A stretch of 64,000 nt of DNA from contig NZ_CP197245.1 of assembly GCF_052076105.1 (NCBI RefSeq), forward strand, positions 5,766,001 to 5,830,000. Direction: 5' to 3'. Origin of the DNA: Tardiphaga sp052076105. Lineage in GTDB: Bacteria; Pseudomonadota; Alphaproteobacteria; Rhizobiales; Xanthobacteraceae. Position 1 is the first letter of the stretch. Every line of letters starts with the position of its first letter. Below the pieces are notes generated by a model. It was not told the DNA's origin and ran no database searches. It saw nothing but the letters and a program-made list of their open reading frames with translations. The position numbers and the translations under genes were made by a program. Positions 1-7,731 of this stretch are shown here, piece by piece.

Positions 1-102
1 GTTGCGGGTCACGTTGCCGAGTTCCGCAGCGATCTGGCTGGCGGAGAGGCCGCCTTCCCAGAGTTTCTTCAACTGTTCGACGCGATCGTCGGTCCATGTC
101 AT
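1..102 (-). CDS. gcrA: GcrA cell-cycle regulator, N-terminal part (cut by window edge)
   Basis: The 34 visible codons read MTWTDDRVEQLKKLWEGG and continue into a helix-turn-helix with SASQIAAELG and VTRN, which is the characteristic start of GcrA. In alphaproteobacteria GcrA binds sigma-70 RNA polymerase and activates promoters carrying CcrM-methylated GAnTC sites. An upstream in-frame ATG at 111 would add three residues (MTV); the start at 102 gives the conventional MTWTD N-terminus. The rest of the gene lies off the left edge. It is divergent from argD. Confidence 0.9.
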   Translation of the reverse strand, partial: MTWTDDRVEQLKKLWEGGLSASQIAAELGNVTRN

Positions 103-111
103 TACCGTCAT

Positions 112-419
112 CGCAGTTTTCCCTTCGTGAACGCCGGCCTGACCAGGCGGCGCTGCGAGTTGAGACTTCAAAAATCCCTGCGGTCAGAATCCCTTAGCGC
201 TCACCGGGCGCGAATTTCGCGTCCGGCTGTTACGCCGCACTGGATGTGTCAAAAGGATCTACCGCCGCACGAGATGTCGTATCCGACAAGGCAAAAGCTA
301 CAATATGCCGTGACTCGCACGCAAGAGTCGGGCATGCCGCGTCCACATGCTTCTGCAAATAAAGCTGCAAAATCGGCTTTTTCTGCGACTCCGTGTGACT
401 CGAAAGCCGCAGTGCGCGG
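112..419. other. Intergenic region between gcrA and argD
   Basis: About 300 bases upstream of both divergent genes. Short open frames exist on both strands but none has a recognisable product, a convincing ribosome-binding site or codon pattern. It probably holds gcrA promoter elements; I cannot place them. Confidence 0.4.
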
Positions 420-447
420 TTGACAGTCTTCACAGCACACATAGAAT
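420..447 (+). promoter_or_regulatory. Sigma-70-type promoter upstream of argD
   Basis: A perfect -35 TTGACA (420-425) and a near-perfect -10 TAGAAT (442-447) are separated by 16 bases. The expected transcription start is about 454-456, exactly where the next hairpin begins. Confidence 0.65.
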
Positions 448-455
448 AATGCCCA

Positions 456-488
456 CGTGCCGCCCGAGAAGGGCGGCACGTTTCGTTT
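456..488 (+). promoter_or_regulatory. Perfect 10-bp hairpin at the predicted 5' end of the argD transcript
   Basis: CGTGCCGCCC (456-465) and GGGCGGCACG (471-480) pair perfectly around the 5-nt loop GAGAA, followed by TTTCGTTT. It could stabilise the 5' end of the mRNA or act as an early terminator/attenuator. The following T-run is interrupted, so termination would be weak. Confidence 0.5.
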
Positions 489-557
489 CTAGGGTCCGTT
501 GTTCGATTTCGCACAATTGTCATCGACGCGGCCGCAGTCTTTTCGATCGGAACGGTT

Positions 558-1784
558 ATGACCAGCAACGCAACGTCTTCGCCCCTCTCTCAGGCTCACT
601 TGCTGCCTGTTTTCGCGCGTGCGGATGTCGCTTTCGAGCGCGGTGAAGGCGCGTGGCTGATTGGAACCGATGGCGAGCGCTATCTCGATTTTACCAGCGG
701 CGTTGCCGTGAACGCTCTCGGTCATGCGCATCCGCATATGGTCGCCGCGCTGCAGGAGCAGGCCACCAAGCTCTGGCACATGTCGAACCTGTTCAAGAGC
801 CCGGACGGTGAGCGCCTCGCCGCGCGGCTGTGCGAACAGAGCTTTGCCGACTTCGTGTTCTTCGCCAATTCGGGCGCGGAAGCGATGGAATGCGCGATCA
901 AGGTCGTCAGGCACTATCATTTCTCCAAGGGCCATCCCGAGCGCACGCGCATCATCACCTTTGAAGGCGCGTTCCATGGCCGGACCCTCGGCACGCTCGC
1001 CGCGACGGGTGCCGCGAAATATCTCGAAGGCTATGGCAAGCCGCTCGATGGCTTCGACCAGTTGCCGCTCGGCGATATCGAAGCCGTAAAGAAGGCGGTT
1101 GGCCCGAACACTGCCGGCATTCTCATTGAGCCGCTGCAGGGCGAGGGCGGCGTACGCGCGCCGGCCAACGCATTCTTCCGTGCGCTGCGCGAGATCTGCG
1201 ACGAGAACGGCATCCTTTTGATTTTCGACGAAGTGCAGACCGGCATGGGCCGCACCGGCGAACTGTTTGCCTATCAGCGCATCGGCGTGACGCCGGATGT
1301 GATGTCGCTGGCCAAGGCGCTCGGCGGCGGCTTCCCGATCGGCGCGTGCCTCGTCACGGCCGCTGCAGCCGAAGGCATGGCGCCCGGCTCGCATGGGTCG
1401 ACCTTCGGCGGCAATCCGCTGGCGGTCGCTGCTGCGAATTCCGTGCTCGATATCATGCTGAAGCCCGGCTTCTTCGATCACGTGAAGAAGATGTCCCTGC
1501 TGCTGAAACAGAAACTCGCGGGCGTGGTCGATAGCCATCCGGACGTGCTCAGCGAAGTGCGCGGCGAAGGTCTTCTGATCGGCCTCAAGGCCGTCGTGCC
1601 GGCGGGCGATCTCGTGGCCGCATTGCGTGACGCGAAGCTGCTGACGGTTGGCGCGGGCGACAACGTCGTGCGCTTCCTGCCGCCGCTGATCGTCAGCGAG
1701 TCCGAGATCGAGCAGGCCGTGCAGCGGCTGGAACAGGCCTGCGTGGCCTTGGGCTCATCGGCAAAGACGCAGGGAGCCGCGTGA
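558..1784 (+). CDS. argD: Acetylornithine aminotransferase
   Basis: A 408-residue class-III PLP aminotransferase of the arginine pathway that converts N-acetylglutamate semialdehyde to N-acetylornithine; ArgD can also act on succinyl-diaminopimelate. Visible landmarks are FANSGAEAMECAIK, FHGRTLG, LIFDEVQTGMGRTG and the PLP lysine in SLAKALGGGFPIG (Lys253). Length is normal for the family. The stop overlaps the argF start by one base (TGATG), so translation is probably coupled. The order argD-argF is common in Rhizobiales and supports ArgD over another class-III aminotransferase. Confidence 0.93.
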   Translation: MTSNATSSPLSQAHLLPVFARADVAFERGEGAWLIGTDGERYLDFTSGVAVNALGHAHPHMVAALQEQATKLWHMSNLFKSPDGERLAARLCEQSFADFVFFANSGAEAMECAIKVVRHYHFSKGHPERTRIITFEGAFHGRTLGTLAATGAAKYLEGYGKPLDGFDQLPLGDIEAVKKAVGPNTAGILIEPLQGEGGVRAPANAFFRALREICDENGILLIFDEVQTGMGRTGELFAYQRIGVTPDVMSLAKALGGGFPIGACLVTAAAAEGMAPGSHGSTFGGNPLAVAAANSVLDIMLKPGFFDHVKKMSLLLKQKLAGVVDSHPDVLSEVRGEGLLIGLKAVVPAGDLVAALRDAKLLTVGAGDNVVRFLPPLIVSESEIEQAVQRLEQACVALGSSAKTQGAA

Positions 1785-2722
1785 TGAGCACGTCACCGCG
1801 GCACTTCCTCGATCTCACGGCCGTGCCGGCCAGTGAGTTGCGCAACATCATGAACGCGGCTGCCGCCATGAAGGCGAAGCTGAAGGGCAAGGACGGCTCC
1901 AATGCCGAGCCCGATCGTCCGCTCAAGAACAAGACGCTGGCGATGATCTTCGAAAAGCCGTCGACGCGCACCCGCGTGTCGTTCGAGGTCGGCATGCGCC
2001 AGCTCGGCGGCGAAGTCGTGATGCTCACCGGCGCCGAAATGCAGCTCGGTCGCGGCGAGACCATTGCCGACACCGCGCGCGTGCTGTCGCGCTTCGTCGA
2101 CATCATCATGATCCGCATCCTCAATCATGACTCGCTGGTGGAGCTGGCGGAAAATGCGACCGTGCCAGTCATCAATGGCCTGACGCGCTTCTCGCATCCC
2201 TGCCAGGTGATGGCGGATGTCATGACCTATGAGGAACATCGCGGGCCGATCAAGGGCCGCACCGTGGCCTGGACCGGCGACGACAACAATGTGCTGATGT
2301 CCTGGGCCCATGCGGCCGAGCGCTTCCAGTTCAAGCTCAATATCGCAACGCCGCCGCAGCTGTCGCCGAAGAAGCCGTTCAAGGACTGGGTCAAGGCGGC
2401 CAACGCGCCGATCACCTTCAGCAACGATCCCGATGCGATGGTGAAGGGCGTCGACTGCGTCGTCACCGACACCTGGGTGTCGATGGGCGACAAGGACGGC
2501 GAGACCCGCCATAACCTGCTGAAGCCCTATCAGGTCAATGCGCGCCTGATGTCGCTGGCGAAGCCGGACGCACTGTTCATGCACTGCTTGCCGGCGCATC
2601 GCGGCGAGGAAGTTACCGACGAGGTGATCGACGGTCCGCAGTCGGTGGTGTTCGACGAGGCCGAAAACCGTCTGCATGCGCAGAAGGGCATTCTGGCCTG
2701 GTGCCTCAACGCTGTGGCGTGA
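1784..2722 (+). CDS. argF: Ornithine carbamoyltransferase
   Basis: A 312-residue enzyme that makes citrulline from ornithine and carbamoyl phosphate in the cytoplasm. The carbamoyl-phosphate loop STRTR is at residues 60-64, HPCQ starts at His138, the ornithine-side DTWVSMG motif is present, and the catalytic HCLP is at 267-270. A GTG one codon upstream (1781) is possible, but the ATG at 1784 overlapping the argD stop is the more natural start. Second gene of the argDF operon. Confidence 0.95.
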   Translation: MSTSPRHFLDLTAVPASELRNIMNAAAAMKAKLKGKDGSNAEPDRPLKNKTLAMIFEKPSTRTRVSFEVGMRQLGGEVVMLTGAEMQLGRGETIADTARVLSRFVDIIMIRILNHDSLVELAENATVPVINGLTRFSHPCQVMADVMTYEEHRGPIKGRTVAWTGDDNNVLMSWAHAAERFQFKLNIATPPQLSPKKPFKDWVKAANAPITFSNDPDAMVKGVDCVVTDTWVSMGDKDGETRHNLLKPYQVNARLMSLAKPDALFMHCLPAHRGEEVTDEVIDGPQSVVFDEAENRLHAQKGILAWCLNAVA

Positions 2723-2754
2723 GGTCTTTCTGCGGCTACAGTTTCTAAAATCTC

Positions 2755-2840
2755 CGTCATGCCCGGCCTTGTGCCGGGCATCCACGTCTTGGCTTCAAAC
2801 AAAGACGTGGATGGCCGGGACAAGCCCGGCCATGACGAGC
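2755..2840. repeat. Dispersed palindromic repeat (ATGCCCGGC / GACGTGGATGGCCGGG type)
   Basis: The sequence has two inverted units: GCCCGGC...GCCGGGC, then CCACGTCTT...AAGACGTGG, then GGCCGGGACAAGCCCGGCC. Close relatives recur at 4894-5027 and 8739-8798 in this window. It follows argF and may fold into strong hairpins that end the transcript. Confidence 0.75.
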
Positions 2841-2902
2841 CAATATTTCCCGGTTCCATTCGCCCCTTTCACTTGCGGCCCTCAGCCCCCAAATAGAGCG
2901 CC

Positions 2903-3901
2903 ATGACCCCATCAAATCCAAATCTCCAGCCCGACGCCCCCATTCGCGCGCCGTCCTCCGTTCCGGTCGATGACGCGGTGCTGCCCTTCGAGGTTGCGCC
3001 GCTCGATCTGCGCGGGCGGCTGACGCGACTTGGCCCGGCGCTCGATGAACTGCTCGCCAAACATGATTATCCCGCGCCGGTGGCCAAGCTGCTCGGTGAG
3101 GCCATCGTGCTGACCACGCTGCTCGGCTCGGCACTGAAATTCGACGGCCGTTTCATCCTGCAAACCCAGACCGACGGTCCGGTGTCGCTGATGATCGTCG
3201 ATTTCCGCGCGCCCGATAAAATGCGGGCCTATGCGCGCTTCGATGTCGAGCGCCTTGTGCCCGGTCTGGATACCGCGGCCCTGCTCGGCAAGGGCCATCT
3301 GGCGATGACCGTCGATCAGGGGCCGGATATGAGCCGTTATCAGGGCATGGTCGCGCTCGACGGAGGTACCCTGGAAGATGCCGCGCATGAGTACTTCCTG
3401 CGTTCCGAACAGATTCCGACCAAGGTGCGCCTCGCCGTGGGTGAGGAATGGCGCAGCGGTGAGGAAGGCGGCCCGACACATCGCTGGCGCGCCGGCGGCA
3501 TGCTGCTCCAGTTCCTGCCGAAGGCGCCGGAACGCGTACAGCGCGATCTCCATGCTGGCGACGTGCCGGATGGCGTGAGCACCAATGCCGTGCCGGAAGA
3601 TGATGCCTGGGTTGAAGGCCAGTCGCTGATCGGGACGGTCGAGGATGTGGAGCTGATCGATCCGGATCTGTCCGGCGAGCGGCTGCTGTATCGACTGTTC
3701 CACGAGCGCGGTGTTCGCGTCTTTGCGCCCTCGCCGTTGCGCGCGGAATGCTCCTGCTCGCGCGATGCCGTGTCCGGTATGCTCAAGAGCTTCGAGCCGC
3801 AGGACCGCGCCGACATGGTCAAGGACGACAAGGTCGTCGTGACCTGCGAGTTCTGTTCGTCGGTCTATGAGTTCACGCCGCAGGAAGCGGGCGTGGAATA
3901 G
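2903..3901 (+). CDS. hslO: Redox-regulated chaperone Hsp33
   Basis: A 332-residue cytosolic holdase chaperone activated by oxidation. The C-terminal zinc-binding redox switch is visible as CSC followed about 60 residues later by CEFC, the four cysteines that bind zinc when reduced and form disulfides under oxidative stress. An acidic N-terminal extension precedes the Hsp33 core, which begins near DLRGRLTRLG. The gene follows argF at 180 bp with a repeat in between, so it probably has its own promoter. The argF-hslO-apaG neighbourhood is typical of Bradyrhizobium relatives. Confidence 0.93.
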   Translation: MTPSNPNLQPDAPIRAPSSVPVDDAVLPFEVAPLDLRGRLTRLGPALDELLAKHDYPAPVAKLLGEAIVLTTLLGSALKFDGRFILQTQTDGPVSLMIVDFRAPDKMRAYARFDVERLVPGLDTAALLGKGHLAMTVDQGPDMSRYQGMVALDGGTLEDAAHEYFLRSEQIPTKVRLAVGEEWRSGEEGGPTHRWRAGGMLLQFLPKAPERVQRDLHAGDVPDGVSTNAVPEDDAWVEGQSLIGTVEDVELIDPDLSGERLLYRLFHERGVRVFAPSPLRAECSCSRDAVSGMLKSFEPQDRADMVKDDKVVVTCEFCSSVYEFTPQEAGVE

Positions 3902-3930
3902 GGCGCTCGCCTGGCTCGTCATGCCCCACC

Positions 3931-4096
3931 GTCATTCCGGGGCGCGCGTCTTGGCTCGTCATTCCGGGGCGCACGAAAGCGGCGAAGCCGCTGAAGTGCG
4001 AACCCGGAATCTCGAAGTGTTTTGCGCTGACTAGAGACTCCCATGCTGAGATTCCGGGTTCGTCTGCGCGAAGGCGCGCAGCCGCCCCGGAATGAC
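3931..4096. repeat. Large imperfect palindromic repeat (GTCATTCCGGGGCG family)
   Basis: GTCATTCCGGGGCGC appears twice in tandem (3931 and 3958 onward) and is closed by its inverse GCCCCGGAATGAC at 4084-4096. Inner inverted parts AACCCGGAATCTC and GAGATTCCGGGTT lie between. This matches the style of dispersed intergenic repeats of Bradyrhizobium and Rhodopseudomonas. Confidence 0.7.
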
Positions 4097-4121
4097 AGTG
4101 GGGACCGCGCTGACCTCTCCA

Positions 4122-4246
4122 CGTCGTCCCCGCGCAGGCGGGGACCCATACACGCTGGAGAACTGGTGAGAGCGCTATAGTGATAGCTCTGTCGTTTCAG
4201 AAGCGCTGACCGTGGTTATGGGTCCCCGCCTGCGCGGGGACGACAG
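4122..4246. repeat. Inverted repeat pair (GTCGTCCCCGCGCAGGCGGGGACCC type)
   Basis: Two copies of a short palindromic element face each other: GTCGTCCCCGCGCAGG starting at 4123 and its inverse ending at 4245. Each copy is itself a hairpin (CCCCGC-GCAG-GCGGGG). About 70 bases separate them. Confidence 0.7.
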
Positions 4247-4249
4247 CGG

Positions 4250-4890
4250 AGAGATTTGGGTCAAACATTTTTTCCTATCTCCCGTTGACAATAACCCTTC
4301 ATGGACTATATTCCCCATCGTCCTGCCCCACCGAGAGGGGCGATCGCGATCGTCACGTTCGCGGGGTGGGATGCGGTGGACGCCGGAGATGCGGCGTTAC
4401 GCGGTTCACGGGTGACGTCTGTCTTCGGGCAGGACGGATCTGCGCCAGCACTGCCACTGGCAAGGACACGGCCGACCTTGAGATGGAAAGACCCCTGGAC
4501 AGTGTGACGGACGACCAAATCGAAATGCGTCCGGCCCAAGTGCTTGAGGCTCCCTTCCCATCGCCTTGGGACTTTAATTTGGTGATCGGATCGTTCGCTG
4601 AGGCAAAGTGCAAGCAAGTCGAAAAAACACCGCAGGCGGAACGTCGGGCACTTGCTCGGCGCCTCCGAAAGTCCTGATGCACTCTGAATTGCGGAAGACC
4701 GCATCGCATCAGGCCCAAGGGTGCAACGGGCACCCGGCGTTCCGCACGCCCTCTCACAAGGGGGTGGGAATGCGACAGACGACGGCGCCCCCGCGCCGCT
4801 AACAATGGGGGCGATGACGCATGTCTGGAGCGCGGTGGCTGTTTGACAGTTGAATCCGTGAAAGACGTGACGCGCGCACGCTCAAACCAG
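4250..4890. other. Gene-poor, probably repetitive or decayed sequence
   Basis: About 640 bases between repeats. Several overlapping open frames exist (for example 4285-4677 on +) but their translations are rich in Arg/Ala, lack any domain I recognise, and start without ribosome-binding sites. The texture resembles long dispersed repeat sequence of this family. I see no supportable gene. Confidence 0.5.
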
Positions 4891-4893
4891 ACG

Positions 4894-5027
4894 CCGTCAT
4901 GCCCGGCGAATGCCGGGTATCCACGTCTTGGCCACACACGAAGGAAGACGTGGATGGCCGGGACATCTAGCGAAGCTCGCTTCGCGCTGCCCGGCCATGA
5001 CGAGCGTCGCACCATCCGGCCATGACG
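4894..5027. repeat. Dispersed palindromic repeat, second copy
   Basis: Same family as 2755-2840: CGTCATGCCCGGCGAATGCC, CCACGTCTTGG, AAGACGTGGATGGCCGGGAC and GCCCGGCCATGACGAGC in the same order. It differs by a short AGCGAAGCTCGCTTCGC insert before the last arm, itself a small palindrome. Confidence 0.75.
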
Positions 5028-5096
5028 TGGGGAGAAGCTGGTGATCCCCTCCCCACTGCGCGCTACACCGCCCGGGAGAGGGAGAAGAACCAGCTC

Positions 5097-5489
5097 CTAA
5101 TTCAGCACGCGCTTGCTGTCCGGTCCGTCGAGCGAAAACAGCGGCACGTCGATCTCGAACGGCTCGCCGGTATCGGTCACCATCTGATAGGTGCCTTCCA
5201 TGAAGCCGGACGTTGTCGGCAGCGGCACGCCCGACGTGTATTCGAAGCGTTCGCCGGGGCCGAGCACGGGCTGCTCGCCGACGACGCCTTCGCCGCGTAC
5301 TTCCTGCATGCGGCCGGACGCATCGGTGATGATCCAGTGGCGGGTCTTCAGCTGCACGGTCTCTTTGCCGGCATTGGTAATGACGACCGTATAGGACCAG
5401 AAGAACTCGCGCTTCTCCTGCGACGAGCGTTCGGGCATGAAATTCGGTTCGACGGTGACTTCGATCTGTCGTGTTATGGCGCGGTACAT
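5097..5489 (-). CDS. apaG: ApaG protein (Co2+/Mg2+ efflux-associated fold)
   Basis: A 130-residue ApaG-domain protein, the usual family length. It carries the DUF525 pattern FFWSYTVVITNAG, KTRHWIITDASG, VRGEGVVGEQPVL and TSGVPLPTTSGFMEGTYQM. The start MYRAITRQIEVTV at 5489 is the conventional one; an in-frame ATG at 5552 adds 21 residues not found in the family. ApaG has an immunoglobulin-like fold; its biochemical role is unsettled. Convergent with hslO across the repeat block. Confidence 0.92.
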   Translation of the reverse strand: MYRAITRQIEVTVEPNFMPERSSQEKREFFWSYTVVITNAGKETVQLKTRHWIITDASGRMQEVRGEGVVGEQPVLGPGERFEYTSGVPLPTTSGFMEGTYQMVTDTGEPFEIDVPLFSLDGPDSKRVLN

Positions 5490-5719
5490 GGCGGTGTCAT
5501 CGTTTAAAATACGTCGCAAGCATAGCGAAAACCGCGCCTTTGGCCAAATCACGTGAAGTTCGGCGTCTAACGCCGGCGGGCCATCGCTGTTTCAACATAG
5601 TTACCGCATAATCGATCCCTGATTTGGTTATGACGTGACGGATCGTCCCATGCAAATGGCCTGCGTGTGGTGGGACGGTTAATTTTCATGATGCGACGAT
5701 TGCCGTTGAGCGGTGCTGA

Positions 5720-6976
5720 ATGACCTCTGTTGCCGATCCGATCGCCGACCAGCCCCACGCAGACACGTCAATGCACGTCTCCGCGTCGCGGGCCTCGACG
5801 CGTGCCGATACCGTGTCGCTTCCCGTTGCAGGCACCGAGCGTGAATTGCGTCTCGATCTGTTCCGCGGGCTGGCGCTGTGGCTGATTTTCATCGACCACC
5901 TGCCGCCGAATATCCTGACCTGGCTGACGATCCGTAATTACGGTTTCAGCGACGCCACCGAGATCTTCATCTTCATCTCCGGCTACACCGCCGCTTTCGT
6001 CTATGGCCGCGCGATGCTGGAGCAGGGCACGCTGGTGGCCAGCGCGCGCATTTTCAAGCGGGTCTGGCAGATCTATGTCGCCCACGTCTTCCTGTTCACG
6101 ATCTTCCTTGCGGAAATCTCCTATGTCGCGACGCGCTTCGAGAACCCGCTCTATTCCGAGGAAATGGGCATTCTCGATTTTCTCAAACAGCCTGATGTGA
6201 CCATCGTCCAGGCGCTGTTGCTGAAATTTCGCCCCGTGAACATGGACGTGTTGCCGCTCTATATCGTCCTTATGCTGTTCCTGCCGCCGATCCTCTGGCT
6301 GATGCGGCGCCGCGCCGATCTCACGCTGGCGCTGTCGGTCGGTCTCTATGCGCTGACCTGGGAATTCGACCTGCATCTGACCGCCTACCCGAACGGCGTC
6401 TGGGCCTTCAATCCGTTCGCCTGGCAGTTGCTGTTCGTGTTCGGCGCCTGGTGCGCAATGGGCGGTGCGAAACGGATGTCGCGGATCCTGTCATCCAACA
6501 TCACGCTGTGGCTTTGCATGGCCTATCTCCTGGCGGCGTTCTGGGTGACGCTGACCTGGTACATTCCGCAGATCCATCACCTGCTACCGAAGATCATCGA
6601 GCAGTGGATGTATCCCATCAACAAGACCGATCTCGATGTGCTGCGCTTCGCTCATTTCCTGGCGCTGGCGGCGCTGACGGTCCGTTTCCTGCCCAAGGAA
6701 TGGCCTGCGCTGAAATCGGTCTGGCTGCGGCCGATGGTGCTGTGCGGCCAGCATTCGCTCGAAATTTTCTGTATTGGGGTGTTCCTGGCCTTTGCCGGCC
6801 ATTTCGTGCTGGCTGAGGTCGCTGGCGGGGCTGGCATGCATGCTTTAGTCAGCTTCCTAGGCATAGTTGTTATGTCAACCGCCGCCTGGGTGTTTTCGTG
6901 GTACAAGAACGTCACTGTCAAAGGCGGGTCCCGCGCCAAACGATCCGACGCGGATCTCGCAGGAGGGGAAGCATGA
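5720..6976 (+). CDS. opgC: OpgC-family membrane acyltransferase
   Basis: A 418-residue polytopic inner-membrane protein with about ten hydrophobic segments and the OpgC signature RELRLDLFRGLALWLIFIDH, then FSDATEIFIFISGYTAAFVYG. OpgC succinylates osmoregulated periplasmic glucans in enterics; relatives acylate other surface glycans. The 40-residue N-terminus is polar and probably cytoplasmic. Its stop overlaps the next ATG (ATGA at 6973-6976), so it forms one translational unit with two SGNH-type secreted proteins, suggesting acyl transfer to a periplasmic glycan. Confidence 0.85.
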   Translation: MTSVADPIADQPHADTSMHVSASRASTRADTVSLPVAGTERELRLDLFRGLALWLIFIDHLPPNILTWLTIRNYGFSDATEIFIFISGYTAAFVYGRAMLEQGTLVASARIFKRVWQIYVAHVFLFTIFLAEISYVATRFENPLYSEEMGILDFLKQPDVTIVQALLLKFRPVNMDVLPLYIVLMLFLPPILWLMRRRADLTLALSVGLYALTWEFDLHLTAYPNGVWAFNPFAWQLLFVFGAWCAMGGAKRMSRILSSNITLWLCMAYLLAAFWVTLTWYIPQIHHLLPKIIEQWMYPINKTDLDVLRFAHFLALAALTVRFLPKEWPALKSVWLRPMVLCGQHSLEIFCIGVFLAFAGHFVLAEVAGGAGMHALVSFLGIVVMSTAAWVFSWYKNVTVKGGSRAKRSDADLAGGEA

Positions 6977-7731
6977 AGGCCGTTCTGCGGCTCACGATGC
7001 TGGCTGGCCTGCTGGTGGCGGCTCCTGTCCGGGCCGAACCGCCCGCGCATGCCTGTGAGGTTCCGGCCTACCTCCTGACATCCGAAAGCACGCTGCCCAA
7101 GGTCCAGGCTGCGGCCAAACCGGGCGGAAAGCTCGATATTCTGGTCGTTGGCAGCCGATCCTCGGTGATCGGGGTCTCCGACCATTCCGCGGCCTATCCG
7201 AGCCGCCTGCAGGCCTATCTGAAGGAGAAGCTGCCGGGCGTCGAGGTGAACGTGGCGCTGGAGCTGCAGGTCAAGAAGACCGCCGAGGAAATGGCCCCGG
7301 GGCTGGGACAGCTGGTGATGGACAAGAAGCCGAACCTGGTGATCTGGCAGACCGGAACCGTGGATGCCATGAAACAGGCCGACGCCGAGGACTTCCGGAA
7401 CGCCCTGGATGAGGGGGTTGCTGCCATGCAAAAGGCGGGAACTGACGTCATTTTAATGAATCTGCAGTACAGTCCGCGCACGGAGACCATGATTTCTGGC
7501 TCCGCCTACCTAGATAACATGCGTGTGGTGGCGCAGCAGCACGACGTTCCGCTGTTCGACCGTTTCGCCATCATGCGGCACTGGAATGAGAGCGGTGATT
7601 TTGACTTGTTTAGCGCCTCGCCGGGCATGGAATTGGCCAAGCGGGTGCATGATTGTATTGGCCGCGCGCTTTCGACCTTTGTCATCGATGCGGCGAAGAT
7701 CAAAGCAGCGGATTTGAGGATTCAGCGTTAA
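6973..7731 (+). CDS. Secreted SGNH/GDSL-hydrolase-like protein, catalytic His-Asp block not evident
   Basis: A 252-residue protein with a Sec signal peptide (MKAVLRLTMLAGLLVAAP, cut near VRA-EP) and an AGGAGG ribosome-binding site. The SGNH fold is visible: block I as VGSRSS, HSAAYPSRLQAYL, and block III as IWQTGTVD. The usual block V D-x-x-H is not apparent: the C-terminus reads FDLFSASPGMELAKRV where the downstream paralogue has IADGLHMNDWG. It may be inactive or use other residues, perhaps binding glycan. Start overlaps opgC by 4 bp. Confidence 0.75.
   Translation: MKAVLRLTMLAGLLVAAPVRAEPPAHACEVPAYLLTSESTLPKVQAAAKPGGKLDILVVGSRSSVIGVSDHSAAYPSRLQAYLKEKLPGVEVNVALELQVKKTAEEMAPGLGQLVMDKKPNLVIWQTGTVDAMKQADAEDFRNALDEGVAAMQKAGTDVILMNLQYSPRTETMISGSAYLDNMRVVAQQHDVPLFDRFAIMRHWNESGDFDLFSASPGMELAKRVHDCIGRALSTFVIDAAKIKAADLRIQR

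Noticed and set aside
489..1538. Long minus-strand ORF of 349 codons opposite argD
   Set aside because: It is a shadow of argD: Arg/His/Ala-rich, no domain, no ribosome-binding site. Similar antisense frames opposite argF (1793-2785), hslO (2912-3922) and galactarate dehydratase (15377-16267) were dropped for the same reason.
4285..4677. 130-codon frame in the repeat-rich gap before apaG
   Set aside because: Its translation shows no domain, the start lacks a ribosome-binding site, and overlapping frames on both strands are equally long, as expected for GC-rich non-coding DNA.
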